The notes below the pieces were generated by a model that was not told the DNA's origin, did not search any database, and saw only the letters and a program-made list of their open reading frames with translations. From the NCBI GenBank assembly GCA_032160545.1, contig JAVHVN010000109.1, forward strand, positions 5,723-69,722: 64,000 bases of DNA. Reading direction: 5' to 3'. This stretch comes from DATGFB01 sp032160545 (GTDB lineage: Bacteria > Actinomycetota > Actinomycetes > Mycobacteriales > Jatrophihabitantaceae). The number at the start of each line of letters is the position of its first letter. Position 1 is the stretch's first letter. Position numbers and translations under genes: made by a program. Below, in pieces: positions 33,499 through 42,427 of the stretch.

Positions 33499-35166
33499 TC
33501 AGCCGACGAGCGCGCCCTCGGGCACCTCGGCGGGCAGGTCTTCCTTCTTGACGTTGATGATCACGACGGCGGAGACGATCGCGACGACGCCGAACATGGC
33601 GCCCGCGAAGAACCCCATGCCGGATGCGTGCGCCAGCAGGTGATGGGTGAAGTCGGCGTACGGGCCGTTGAAGAAATTCCTCGCCGGCTGCTGCTCGCTG
33701 ACCGGCAGGCTGTTCACGAACGTGGTGATGTCGGGCTTCTGCAGACCGTTCTGGCCCGCCTGCTGGATGCGCGCCCCGACCAGCTTGGGCAGGTCGCCAG
33801 GCAGTCTGCCGATCGCGTCCGTGAGCTGCCCCTGGTGGCTGCTCGCGTAGTTGCGTGAGGATGTGCCGAACACCGTCGTCATCACCGACAGGCCCAGCGC
33901 ACCACCCACCTGCTGACCGACGTTGAGCAGGGCCGAGGCCAAGCCGGCATCGGTGTGCTGGACGCCGGACACGGCGGTGACGGTCAGCGGGACGAACAGG
34001 CAGCCCATCGCCACCGCGAGCACGATCATGCCCGGCAGCAACTTGCCCGGGTAGCTGGCGTTGGCATGGACCGTCGACAGCCACAGCAGCGAGATCGTCA
34101 GCAGCGTCGTGCCTGTGATCATCAGCGGCTTCGGGCCCAGCCGGGGCAGCAGGCGCGCCACGACCTGCGACACGATGCCGATCGTGAAGGCGACCGGCAG
34201 GAACGAGACGCCGGTCTTCAGCGGGCCGAAGTCGCGGACGCCCTGCACGAAGAAGGTGATGAAGTAGAACATCCCGAACATGGCGGCGCCGACGACCAGC
34301 ATCACCAGGTAGGTGCCGGCCCGGTCGCGGTTCTCGAAGATCCGCATCGGCATCATCGGCGAGTCGGTCCCGAATGCCTCGTAGAGCACGAAGCCCACCA
34401 GCAGCACGACCGCCAGGGTGAACACCACGAACGTTTCGGTGTTGCCCCAGCCGCTGTGCGCGACATGGATGAACCCGTAGACCAGCGACACCATGCCGGC
34501 GACCGACAGGAGCGCGCCGAGGATGTCGAAACGCCCCGCCAGCCGCTCGGACTTGTGCAGGTAGAAGTACGCACCGGTCATGAGCACGATGCCGATGGGC
34601 ACGTTGACGAACAGCACCCAGCGCCAGCTGAAGTAGTTGGTGAGCACGCCGCCGAGCAACAGGCCGAGCGCGGCGCCCGCGCCGGACACGGCGGCATACA
34701 CGCCGATCGCACGGGTACGTGCGTCGCCCTCCTCGAACTCGGTCGTGATCAGTGACAGCGCGGTCGGGGACGAGATCGCGCCGCCGACGCCCTGAACGAC
34801 GCGGCCGAAGAGCAGCAGGCCGAAGCTGCTCGCGATCCCGGCGAGGAAGCTGCCGAGGGTGAACAGGCCGAGGCCGACGATGAACATGCGGCGGCGGCCG
34901 AGTATGTCGCCGATGCGCCCGCCGAGCAGCAGCAAGCCGCCGAAGGCCAGGGAGTAGGCGTTCAGTGCCCACGTCATGTCGGTCTGGCTGCGGTCGAAGT
35001 ACCGGCCCATCGACGGGAGGGCGATGTTCACGATCGTGCCGTCGAGCACGACCATGAGTTGCGCGCCGGCGATGATCAACAGGATGAGGGCGGGTGGTGC
35101 GTGCCTGCGGGCGCCCCGCTCTGCGTGGGAGCCGGCCGGGCGAGACTTGTCGAGCGTGTCGGTCAC
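33499..35166 (-). CDS. DHA2-type MFS drug efflux transporter (EmrB/QacA family)
   Basis: 555 residues with about 14 membrane helices. Motif A-like GGRIGDILGRRRMFI, motif C GAGAALGLLLGGVL, motif D1 VLDGTIVNIALPSMG. Proton-driven export of hydrophobic or cationic drugs is expected. GTG 35166 is chosen because GGAG sits 8 nt before it. A long periplasmic loop (about 430-510) separates the last two helices. The divergent TetR gene and the duplicated operator between them indicate repression of the pump that is relieved by a ligand. Confidence 0.9.
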   Translation of the reverse strand: MTDTLDKSRPAGSHAERGARRHAPPALILLIIAGAQLMVVLDGTIVNIALPSMGRYFDRSQTDMTWALNAYSLAFGGLLLLGGRIGDILGRRRMFIVGLGLFTLGSFLAGIASSFGLLLFGRVVQGVGGAISSPTALSLITTEFEEGDARTRAIGVYAAVSGAGAALGLLLGGVLTNYFSWRWVLFVNVPIGIVLMTGAYFYLHKSERLAGRFDILGALLSVAGMVSLVYGFIHVAHSGWGNTETFVVFTLAVVLLVGFVLYEAFGTDSPMMPMRIFENRDRAGTYLVMLVVGAAMFGMFYFITFFVQGVRDFGPLKTGVSFLPVAFTIGIVSQVVARLLPRLGPKPLMITGTTLLTISLLWLSTVHANASYPGKLLPGMIVLAVAMGCLFVPLTVTAVSGVQHTDAGLASALLNVGQQVGGALGLSVMTTVFGTSSRNYASSHQGQLTDAIGRLPGDLPKLVGARIQQAGQNGLQKPDITTFVNSLPVSEQQPARNFFNGPYADFTHHLLAHASGMGFFAGAMFGVVAIVSAVVIINVKKEDLPAEVPEGALVG

Positions 35167-35217
35167 AGGAGACTCCGATTCGATTCCTACGGTGCGTCCA
35201 GGCAATAGTGGACGGAT

Positions 35218-35264
35218 GCGTTCACTAACGGGGTAGACTGTAAAGGCTGATCGTTAGTGAACGC
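35218..35264. promoter_or_regulatory. Paired operators of the TetR/MFS divergent promoter
   Basis: GCGTTCACTAACG (35218-35230) and its exact complement CGTTAGTGAACGC (35252-35264) form a 13-bp inverted repeat 21 bp apart. Each half is itself an imperfect CGTT-N4-AACG palindrome, so this may be two TetR dimer sites flanking a TAGACT/TAAAGG promoter region. Confidence 0.75.
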
Positions 35265-35330
35265 AAGCGTGCACTACGCGGGATGCGGCAGCCACTGGAT
35301 TTCAGTCTCGCCGGAAGGTATGACAACGGG

Positions 35331-35984
35331 ATGACCCAGGTGCAACCTCGTGACGACGCGCAGGCGGACCCGGGCTTGGTGCCGTGCGGGCCGCAGCGGC
35401 GCCGCGGCGCCGCCCTTGAGGACGCGATCCTCTCGGCCGCCTACGACGAGCTGACCGAGATGGGCTACACGGCGTTCTCGGTCGAGGCCGTTGCCGCTCG
35501 CGCCCGCACCGGCAAGGCCAGCATCTACCGTCGCTGGCCGAGCAAGCAGGAGCTCGTGATGGACGCGCTGTGCCAGATGCTGCCGACCCCGGAGCAGTGC
35601 GGCCTCGCGACCGTGTGGGACGACGCGACGACGACCGCTGATGCGCTGCGCGAGATCGCCCGGACGATCAGCGGGGTACTGCGCAGCCCGGCGGGCGATG
35701 CGATGCGGGCGGTCAAGTGCGAGGCCATGTCCGATCCCGAGCTCGCGCAAGCCATCGACGACCGGTTCCAGGCACCGCGGCGCGCGGCGGTGCTCCAGCT
35801 GCTGCAGCGCGGCATCGAGCGCGGCGAGGTTCGGCCCGAGGCCGCGACGCCGCTGATCGCCGACGTCCTGCCCGCCATGCTGACCCACCGCATCCTGCTG
35901 CAGCGCGAGACGCTCTCCGACCGCGACATCGCCGCCATCATGGAGCAGGTCGTCATCCCGCTGGTATCCGTAAGCAAGACCTGA
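35331..35984 (+). CDS. TetR family repressor of the adjacent MFS pump
   Basis: 217 residues. HTH domain (about 25-70) with LEDAILSAAYDELTEMGYTAFSVEAVAARARTGKASIYRRWPSK, typical of TetR. The C-terminal domain resembles TetR_C-type ligand domains (LREIARTISGVLRSPAGDAMR, ILLQRETLSDRDIAAI). ATG 35331 is chosen; CCGGAAGG lies 12 nt upstream, rather distant. It is divergent from the MFS gene with a perfect inverted repeat between. Confidence 0.9.
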   Translation: MTQVQPRDDAQADPGLVPCGPQRRRGAALEDAILSAAYDELTEMGYTAFSVEAVAARARTGKASIYRRWPSKQELVMDALCQMLPTPEQCGLATVWDDATTTADALREIARTISGVLRSPAGDAMRAVKCEAMSDPELAQAIDDRFQAPRRAAVLQLLQRGIERGEVRPEAATPLIADVLPAMLTHRILLQRETLSDRDIAAIMEQVVIPLVSVSKT

Positions 35985-36027
35985 GCAGCGCTTCAGACAC
36001 GTACTCGGTTTTCAGCCGACGTCATGG

Positions 36028-37854
36028 ATGATGGCCTTCGGCGAACCGTCCTGGTTCACCGGTGCGCTGCGCGCATCATCGTGCGTTTTCCGAAGGTGTG
36101 CTGCCCTGTCCACGGTCGCTGAGCGCCATGGCGCGGATGTCGGCATCCCGGGCCGTCGGGACCGGTTGCGTCACAGCTGGTTGCGACGGGCGCCAAGCAT
36201 CATCGCCACCATCGCCGGGCTGCTCGGCGTTCTGACCCTCGCCGACGCGCTCCTGCCGCACGAGCGTGGGCACATCAGCGCGGTCGTGCGAGTGATCCCC
36301 GTTCCCGTGGGCGCCGCCGCCACCGCCGTGGTAGCCGTATCGGGTCTGCTGCTGCTGCGGCTGGCCAACGCCTTGCGCAAGCGCAAGCGGGCCGCCTGGC
36401 TCGCCGCGGTCGTCCTGTCCGCGCTGATGACCGTCGCCCACGTCGTGCGAGGGGTGCGGCCCATCGAGGCGACGGTGTCGCTCGTGCTCCTCGCCATGCT
36501 GGTGCACGCGCGCTCGCGGTTCACCGCCAAGTCGGACCCGCGCAGCCGGTGGTTCGCCCTCGCCGTGCTCGTGCAGTTCCTCGCCGTCGCGGTCATCTAC
36601 GGCATGGCCATGCTGTACCTCTATCCGAAGGACCTCGTCGGCCGTCCGTCCTTCGGTGCTCGGCTCGGCGAGGTGCTCGCCTCACTGGTCGGCGGCGGTG
36701 GCGGCATCGCCATGACCGGTGAGCGTTTCGACGACATCTTCCACGGGACGCTGTTCGGCTTCGGCCTCGTCACGGTGCTCGGGGTCGCCTGGCTCGCCCT
36801 GCGCCCGTCCGAGCCGATCGCGCGGCTCTCGCCCGCCGACGAGGACGCCCTGCGCGCTCTCCTGACCGCCCAGGGCGGTCGCGACTCGCTCGGCTACTTC
36901 GCCCTGCGCCGCGACAAGTCGGTGGTGTGGTCGCCCTCGGGCAAGGCGGCGATCACGTATCGGGTCGTCCTGGGCGTCGCGCTCGCCAGCGGCGACCCGA
37001 TCGGCGACCCCGAGGCGTGGCCCGGCGCCGTAGCCGCCTACCGCAACCTGGTCGAGGAGTACGCCTGGACTCCCGCGGTCATCGGCTGCAGCGAGCTGGG
37101 CGCCACCGTGTACCAGCGGGAACTCGGGCTCATGGCGCTCACGCTCGGCGACGAGGCGATCGTCGACGTCGCCGACTTCAGCCTCGACGGGAGGCCGATG
37201 CGCGGCGTGCGCCAGGCCTGCACGCGCGCGGCCCGCGGGGGGTACGACGTGGACGTGCGCCGCGTCCGCGAGCTCGATCGCACCGAGATCGTCCAGCTGT
37301 CGAAGGCCGCTGAGGCGTGGCGCGGCGACGCCGTCGAGCGTGGCTTCTCGATGGCGCTGTCGCGGCTGGGGGACCCGGCCGACGGCGCGTGTGTCGTCGC
37401 CACCGCGCACCGGGACGGACGCCTGCAGGGGCTGCTGCACTTCGTCCCATGGGGTGCGGACGGGCTCTCGCTCGACCTCATGCGCCGCGACCGCGAGGCC
37501 GACAACGGACTCAACGAGTTCATGATCGCCTCGGTCGTGGAGCGTTGCCCTGAGCTGGGCGTGCGGCGCCTCTCGCTGAACTTCGCCGTGTTCCGCGACG
37601 CGCTCGAGCGCGGCGGCAGGATCGGTGCCGGCCCGGTGCTGCGGGCCTGGCGGCGACTGCTGATCTTCGCGTCGCGGTGGTGGCAGATCGAGACCCTCTA
37701 CCGGTTCAACGTCAAGTTCCGGCCGTGCTGGGAACCTCGCTTCATCTCCTTCCCGTCGACCCGCGACCTGCCACGGATCGCGGTGGCCGCGCTCGAGGCC
37801 GAGGCCTTCCTGGTGCGCCCGCACCGGCTCAAGCGGATGCTCGGGCGGCCCTGA
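36028..37854 (+). CDS. LysX-like aminoacyl-phosphatidylglycerol synthase (DUF2156)
   Basis: 608 residues. An N-terminal block of about six membrane helices (about residues 60-240) is followed by a DUF2156 domain (about 270-590) with ARGGYDVDVRRVREL, GDRR-like region and LSLNFAVFRDALERGG, as in MprF/LysX proteins that transfer an amino acid (lysine in LysX) from aminoacyl-tRNA to phosphatidylglycerol. Unlike mycobacterial LysX there is no fused lysyl-tRNA synthetase. The 5' end is uncertain; the first 45 residues of the longest form are not family-like. Confidence 0.82.
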   Translation: MMAFGEPSWFTGALRASSCVFRRCAALSTVAERHGADVGIPGRRDRLRHSWLRRAPSIIATIAGLLGVLTLADALLPHERGHISAVVRVIPVPVGAAATAVVAVSGLLLLRLANALRKRKRAAWLAAVVLSALMTVAHVVRGVRPIEATVSLVLLAMLVHARSRFTAKSDPRSRWFALAVLVQFLAVAVIYGMAMLYLYPKDLVGRPSFGARLGEVLASLVGGGGGIAMTGERFDDIFHGTLFGFGLVTVLGVAWLALRPSEPIARLSPADEDALRALLTAQGGRDSLGYFALRRDKSVVWSPSGKAAITYRVVLGVALASGDPIGDPEAWPGAVAAYRNLVEEYAWTPAVIGCSELGATVYQRELGLMALTLGDEAIVDVADFSLDGRPMRGVRQACTRAARGGYDVDVRRVRELDRTEIVQLSKAAEAWRGDAVERGFSMALSRLGDPADGACVVATAHRDGRLQGLLHFVPWGADGLSLDLMRRDREADNGLNEFMIASVVERCPELGVRRLSLNFAVFRDALERGGRIGAGPVLRAWRRLLIFASRWWQIETLYRFNVKFRPCWEPRFISFPSTRDLPRIAVAALEAEAFLVRPHRLKRMLGRP

Positions 37855-37923
37855 GGTTGGGGTGGCTCGGGAGAACCTTGTAGGCTTTCGGCCCGGTGGG
37901 TGTGCGCTCGTCGTCGTCCCCCA

Positions 37924-38013
37924 GGAGGCTTCGCCTAGTCCGGTCTATGGCGCCGCACTGCTAATGCGGTTTGGGTCTCAAGCCCATCCCGGGTTCGAAT
38001 CCCGGAGCCTCCG
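37924..38013 (+). tRNA. tRNA-Ser (anticodon GCT)
   Basis: 90 nt; acceptor GGAGGCT pairs with AGCCTCC (38006-38012), discriminator G38013. Anticodon stem CCGCA/TGCGG with loop CTGCTAA, anticodon GCT at 37960-37962, reading AGC/AGU. A class II variable arm (TTTGGGTCTCAAGCCCA) and GGTTCGAATCC T-loop are present. No encoded CCA. A TAGGCT -10 box is at about 37881. Confidence 0.95.
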
Positions 38014-38044
38014 CGCTGTGGTCTACCCGGTTCAGCCGAGCCGG

Positions 38045-38050
38045 TAGACT
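38045..38050 (+). promoter_or_regulatory. -10 hexamer TAGACT for tRNA-Arg
   Basis: TAGACT about 20 nt before the tRNA-Arg 5' end, after the preceding tRNA-Ser. No clear -35. Confidence 0.4.
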
Positions 38051-38070
38051 GGCCCGTCGGTACGAAAGAT

Positions 38071-38143
38071 GCGCCCGTAGCTCAACGGATAGAGCACTTG
38101 ACTACGGATCAAGAGGTTGCAGGTTCGAGTCCTGCCGGGCGCG
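38071..38143 (+). tRNA. tRNA-Arg (anticodon ACG)
   Basis: 73 nt; acceptor GCGCCCG pairs with CGGGCGC (38136-38142), discriminator G38143. Anticodon stem CTTGA/TCAAG, loop CTACGGA, anticodon ACG at 38104-38106 (A34 normally becomes inosine, reading CGU/CGC/CGA). D-arm GCTCAACGGATAGAGC, T-loop GGTTCGAGTCC. No encoded CCA. Accessory genes and a truncated gene begin directly after it. Confidence 0.96.
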
Positions 38144-38166
38144 CACACCCCCCGGTATTCCCTGGC

Positions 38167-38283
38167 CTACAGGCCCTCGGTGATCAAGAGGCTCGCGAGT
38201 TCACCCTCCGCGAGCGGATCGGGACTGGTGTACGGCCGCATCGGGGCGACGTAGACGTCAATCGCAAGCCGATCGGTGCTCAT
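38167..38283 (-). pseudogene. Truncated N-terminus of an MBL-fold hydrolase (38 aa)
   Basis: The start ATG overlaps the tautomerase stop (ATGA). The frame reads MSTDRLAIDVYVAPMRPYTS then PDPLAEG, like the N-termini of MBL-fold metallo-hydrolases, but stops after 38 residues, before the HxHxDH zinc motif would appear. The remainder is lost; only 23 bp separate it from tRNA-Arg. Confidence 0.55.
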
Positions 38284-38699
38284 GTCGACAACTGTTCGCG
38301 CGCTGCCTGAACCAGCTCCGCGTTGGTGTGTGCGTGACCCCAGAGTCCCCAGCCGCCCTCGGGGGCCTCGGTCAGCAGCACCCAGGTGCGGTCCTTCAGC
38401 CCGGGATTACCAGCCGCGTCGACGACGAGCGCGGTCAGCTTGGCCACGAGGGCCAGCTGCTTATCCCGGTCGAGCGCGCCCGCGTTGGTGAGGACCTGCA
38501 CGCGGATGTGATCGCCCGCGCCGTCGACGTCGGCCAGGCAATTCGCGTCCAGCTCGTGGACGAAGCCGGCGGTGTTCTGCCGAAACATCGGGATGTCCGG
38601 AACTTGTTCGACTGCCATCACCGCCGCGGCGGCATCGCGCGCCAGCCTGTGTGGGTCGGCGAACGTGCCGCGCGCGGCATAGATGTCGATCATGGGCAC
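38280..38699 (-). CDS. Tautomerase family protein
   Basis: 139 residues. It begins MPMIDIY, so removal of Met exposes Pro1, the catalytic base of the 4-oxalocrotonate tautomerase/MIF superfamily. The long form contains two related halves (the second with HIRVQVLTNAGALDRDKQLALVAKLT). It catalyses keto-enol isomerisation of small acids; the substrate is unknown. The gene follows the alpha/beta hydrolase on the same strand with 13 bp between and overlaps a truncated MBL gene. Confidence 0.78.
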   Translation of the reverse strand: MPMIDIYAARGTFADPHRLARDAAAAVMAVEQVPDIPMFRQNTAGFVHELDANCLADVDGAGDHIRVQVLTNAGALDRDKQLALVAKLTALVVDAAGNPGLKDRTWVLLTEAPEGGWGLWGHAHTNAELVQAAREQLST

Positions 38700-38712
38700 G
38701 ACGTAGCTCCGA

Positions 38713-39402
38713 TCAGGCGGGGACGGAGTCGGCGGCTGTCATGATGAGGTCCGCAACCTCAGCCGGGTGCGACACCATCGCCACGTGACTGGCCGGCACC
38801 TCGATCGTGGTCGCGCCCATCCGGGCCGCGAACTGCCGTTCCGCATCCGGTGGGATCGCCTCGTCGTCCTTGGCCACCAGGTACCAGCTCGGCAGTGCTT
38901 TCCAGGCCGGGACGCCCATGACGTCGTTGAATGCCGTCGCAGTCAGGGCCTGTTGCACGGCGTGCATCGCGTGCGCCTTCGCAGGCTCCACATCGCCGGC
39001 GAAGTGGTTGACGAAGGCGTCCTCGGACAGCCACATGAAGCCCTGCGCGTCGGTGAACATGTGCACCAACGCGGGCGTTACCGGGCCTTGCGACAGTAGC
39101 CCGCCAAGGGTCTCGCCCTCATCCAGCCCGAACGCGGCGATGTAGACGAGGCCGGCCACGTTCGCGGCATCCGTGCCGAGCGCGGTCATGATCTGGCCAC
39201 CGTAGGAGTGGCCGACGATGAGGGTCGGTCCGGTCTGGAACTGCAGCACTTGACGCAACCGGGCTACATCTGCGGCGAGGGACGACATCGGGAACTGTGG
39301 CGCGATGACGTGGTATCCGTCTGCCTGAAGACGCTTGATCACATCGCTCCAGCAAGAACCGTCTGCCCACGCGCCGTGTACGAGCACGATGTTCGGTTTC
39401 AT
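38713..39402 (-). CDS. Alpha/beta hydrolase
   Basis: 229 residues. IVLVHGAWADGSCW oxyanion region, nucleophile motif GHSYGG, and C-terminal His in PASHVAMVSHP: a Ser-His hydrolase of the EstC/salicylate-esterase-like group. Annotated homologues act on esters or chloro-compounds, but no substrate can be read. It lies between a tautomerase and the divergent-sense large LuxR regulator (same strand, upstream), a likely regulator-enzyme unit. Confidence 0.88.
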   Translation of the reverse strand: MKPNIVLVHGAWADGSCWSDVIKRLQADGYHVIAPQFPMSSLAADVARLRQVLQFQTGPTLIVGHSYGGQIMTALGTDAANVAGLVYIAAFGLDEGETLGGLLSQGPVTPALVHMFTDAQGFMWLSEDAFVNHFAGDVEPAKAHAMHAVQQALTATAFNDVMGVPAWKALPSWYLVAKDDEAIPPDAERQFAARMGATTIEVPASHVAMVSHPAEVADLIMTAADSVPA

Positions 39403-39469
39403 GGTGTCCTCCGCGAACCTGATGGCGATAACGGAATCAGCCTCGCCCGGTGCACGGGGCGGCACATCC

Positions 39470-42268
39470 TCAGATCGTGCGATGTGTATTTCGTTCGGCG
39501 GCGGCGCGGGTCAGTCCCACGCGCGACCGCACGCCCATCTTGTCGAACACGTGACGCAGATGGGTGCTCACCGTATTCGGTGAGATGAACAGTTGCTCCG
39601 CGATCTCGCGGTTCGTCCGGCCCTCGATCACGAGTTCGACGACAGCCGTTTCGGCTGGGGTCAATGCGGCCCATCCGGTTCGGGGCGTGTCGACCCCAAC
39701 GACCCTCCGGCGCACCCCGAGATCCCGCAGTCGGCTCCGGGCCCGTGCCGCGTCCCAACCCGCGCCGATGTCGAGAGCGAGGATCAGCGATCGGTCGAAC
39801 GCCTCGATAGCTGCGACGGGTGAACCGTCACGCAACCGCTGGTTGCCGAGATCGTCAAGCGCAGATACCTGCGCAAGTGGTCGCCCGGCCGCCGCGAACA
39901 GTTCGACCGCATCGGCCAGCTCGGCTCCGGACTGCTTGACAAGGCCGTGCACGTGCGCGGCGGCTGCCTGCACAGACCGCACGCCGGGATTGAGTTCGTT
40001 ACGTCGCTCCACTGTGTCAACGACGGCTGTGACCAACTCGTCGTCCTCGACAGCCAATGCCACCCGCGCCAATTCGGCATCCTGTGCGACGTCGTGCGGG
40101 AACAAGGGAAACAGGTTCAGGCGCTCACCGTCGCCGAAGGCGCGGAGCATGCGATGTGCCTCGACCGCGTCACCTTGCGCCATGGCATGCGACGCGAGGG
40201 ACCATGCGGCGTGCCGGCGCACGCTCGGCGCAGTCGCCGCCAGCATGACGCGGCACATCTGCGCTACGACGCGCGCGCCCCGCTCGTCGCCGAGATGGAT
40301 CTTGAGATGGCCGAGTCCGGCGACGCCGGCCGCGTCGATGACTCCGACGATCAGCGGCGCGTCGCTGGGCTCGAACCGGCCCTCGAGTGCGAGTGCCGCA
40401 TCGGAGAGTCGACCGGCCTGCAGTGCTTGTATTCCGCGCCAGGTCTCGAAGCTTCGCAGTGCCCAGTTCTGCCGGTCGCGTTGTGCATCCGCGATTCCCG
40501 CGTCCGCCACGGCGGTGGCCTCGTCGAAGCGGTCGAGTGCGGCCAGCGGCCAGCAACGGAAGTAGTGCGCCAGGCGGGTACGCACGTTTTCCGTCGTGCC
40601 GAGTCGTGCTGCCGTGTCGAGATGCTTCATCGCGTCCTCGAAGCGGTACTGCTGATAGGCGAGGCCAGCCTGCGCGAGATCGACGGCGAACTGAGCCTCG
40701 CGGCTGGTGCTCTGCTCGACGGCGGCACGGATCGCCGACGCGGCATCGGCGGCTGCCTCAGTGCGGCCCGCGACGACGAGGTTGTGCAGCACGAGTGCCT
40801 CGAGCCAGGCGCGGAGGTCGTTCGGGAGTTCGGGCAGCGCGAGTGCCGCCCGCGCGTTGTCGGCGCGGACGTCGGGAGAAATGACGAACATGCTGGCGAT
40901 GCTCAGCCGAACCTGCGCCTCCTGTTCGGCGGGCAACGCGTGACGCAGGGATGTGTCGGCGAACTGCTTCGCCTCCTCGCCGAGGCCGGCGGCGAACAGC
41001 GAGATCGCCCGCCGCGCGACGAGCGGACCACGTCGCGGATCGTCGGCAGGCGCCAACTGCAGGGCACGCTCAGCGAGATCGGCCGCCGCCGCGGGATCGG
41101 TCGTACCCAGTTGCTCGGCGGCCGCAGCCAGAGTCGCGATCGCCACCTCGTCGCCGGGTTCCGCGCTGCGGGCGAGCTGGGTGGCGACCTCGACCGGCAA
41201 CGCGCCGCGTGCGAGCAGCACGTCGGCGCCGCGCCGATCGAGTTCACGTCGTACCGCGGCCGGCACGCTCGTCCGGACCGCGTCGCGAACCAGGTCGTGT
41301 TCGAAGGCGAGCCGATCGTCGTTCTCCGCCAGGATGCCGGCATCGATGAGCTCGCGGACGACGGGGGAGAGGTCTGCGACGCTGAGATCGCTCAATGTCG
41401 CGAGATCGGCGACAGTGAATCGTCGTCCGAGTGAAGATGCGGCGACCGCGACGCGCTCGGCGATAGCGGGCAGACGCGCCAGTCGCTTGCGCATGTCGCC
41501 ACTGGTCCGAGTCGGCGTCCGGTCCTCGGTGAGAGTTGCTCGCCCGGACACGACGGCAACGATGCGTTCCTCTGCCAGTCCGCGGACGAGTTCGACCAGC
41601 AGGAACGGATTGCCCCGGGTGCGCTCAGCGGCCCGAAGCAAGGCTTCATCGGGTGTCGCCGCGAGCAGGTCGGTCACGACCTGTTCGACGGCGTCGTCGC
41701 TCAGCGCTTCGAGAACGATCTTCGTCGCTCCGTCCGCTACGAGTTCGGCCAACGCTGCGTCCATCTGCGGTGAACCTTGCCCAGGACGGGTGCTGAGGAA
41801 CCAGGCGATGGGAAGGCCGGCTAGGCGCTTCGGCAGGAAGCGCAACGCGGCGACCGTACCGTTGTCCGCCCAGTGCAGATCGTCGAGGCACAGCAGTAGC
41901 GGCTCGTCCAGGGCAGCGCGCTCGAGCAGCGCCTCGATGTCCTGCAGCAGCCAAAACCGCTGCTCCGGCGCGGCATGCTGATCGCTCAACAGCCCGCGGT
42001 CGAACAGCGGCGGATCGTTCTGGAACAGCGCTTCGAACAGCGGGGCGAGCTCTACGACGCGGTCGAGCGGATCGGCCATGCCGTGCCCACCGCGAATACC
42101 GAGATCGATCGCGGCCGCGAACGTCTCACGCAGCAGCCGCGTCTTGCCGAAACCGGGCCCACCTTCGATGACCACGACGGACCCGATGCCCGACCGCAGC
42201 CGAGCAACCCGCGCCAGGACGGCATCGAACTGCCCGTCCCGACCCCGCAACGGCGTGGCGCCAACCAT
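39470..42268 (-). CDS. LuxR-family AAA-ATPase regulator (MalT-like, LAL)
   Basis: 932 residues. N-terminal NTPase with Walker A GGPGFGKT (36-43) and Walker B LLLCLDDLHWAD; a long TPR-like helical middle (about 330-860); and a C-terminal LuxR HTH (about 865-925: LTPAETAVVELVIEGRTNREIAEQLFISPNTVSTHLRHVFDKMGV). Such large ATP-binding LuxR regulators activate specific operons. Probable target: the hydrolase and tautomerase genes immediately downstream on the same strand. GAGGCGAGG precedes the ATG. Confidence 0.9.
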   Translation of the reverse strand: MVGATPLRGRDGQFDAVLARVARLRSGIGSVVVIEGGPGFGKTRLLRETFAAAIDLGIRGGHGMADPLDRVVELAPLFEALFQNDPPLFDRGLLSDQHAAPEQRFWLLQDIEALLERAALDEPLLLCLDDLHWADNGTVAALRFLPKRLAGLPIAWFLSTRPGQGSPQMDAALAELVADGATKIVLEALSDDAVEQVVTDLLAATPDEALLRAAERTRGNPFLLVELVRGLAEERIVAVVSGRATLTEDRTPTRTSGDMRKRLARLPAIAERVAVAASSLGRRFTVADLATLSDLSVADLSPVVRELIDAGILAENDDRLAFEHDLVRDAVRTSVPAAVRRELDRRGADVLLARGALPVEVATQLARSAEPGDEVAIATLAAAAEQLGTTDPAAAADLAERALQLAPADDPRRGPLVARRAISLFAAGLGEEAKQFADTSLRHALPAEQEAQVRLSIASMFVISPDVRADNARAALALPELPNDLRAWLEALVLHNLVVAGRTEAAADAASAIRAAVEQSTSREAQFAVDLAQAGLAYQQYRFEDAMKHLDTAARLGTTENVRTRLAHYFRCWPLAALDRFDEATAVADAGIADAQRDRQNWALRSFETWRGIQALQAGRLSDAALALEGRFEPSDAPLIVGVIDAAGVAGLGHLKIHLGDERGARVVAQMCRVMLAATAPSVRRHAAWSLASHAMAQGDAVEAHRMLRAFGDGERLNLFPLFPHDVAQDAELARVALAVEDDELVTAVVDTVERRNELNPGVRSVQAAAAHVHGLVKQSGAELADAVELFAAAGRPLAQVSALDDLGNQRLRDGSPVAAIEAFDRSLILALDIGAGWDAARARSRLRDLGVRRRVVGVDTPRTGWAALTPAETAVVELVIEGRTNREIAEQLFISPNTVSTHLRHVFDKMGVRSRVGLTRAAAERNTHRTI

Positions 42269-42427
42269 GGCCTCGCCTCGATCTCGTCACCGCACCGGCG
42301 CATCCACTGGGCCGCTGCCCGCGCCAACATATCCAACGCCACGATCGCTCATGGATGAAGTCACTCGTTCATGTGATGCCAGAGGAGCCGTCAACGGACA
42401 GGCTCTGTCCGGAGGACGCGGAGGCGG

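Noticed and set aside
38098..38310. Short plus-strand frame through tRNA-Arg
   Set aside because: It translates tRNA sequence (QEVAGSSPAG is a well-known tRNA shadow peptide).
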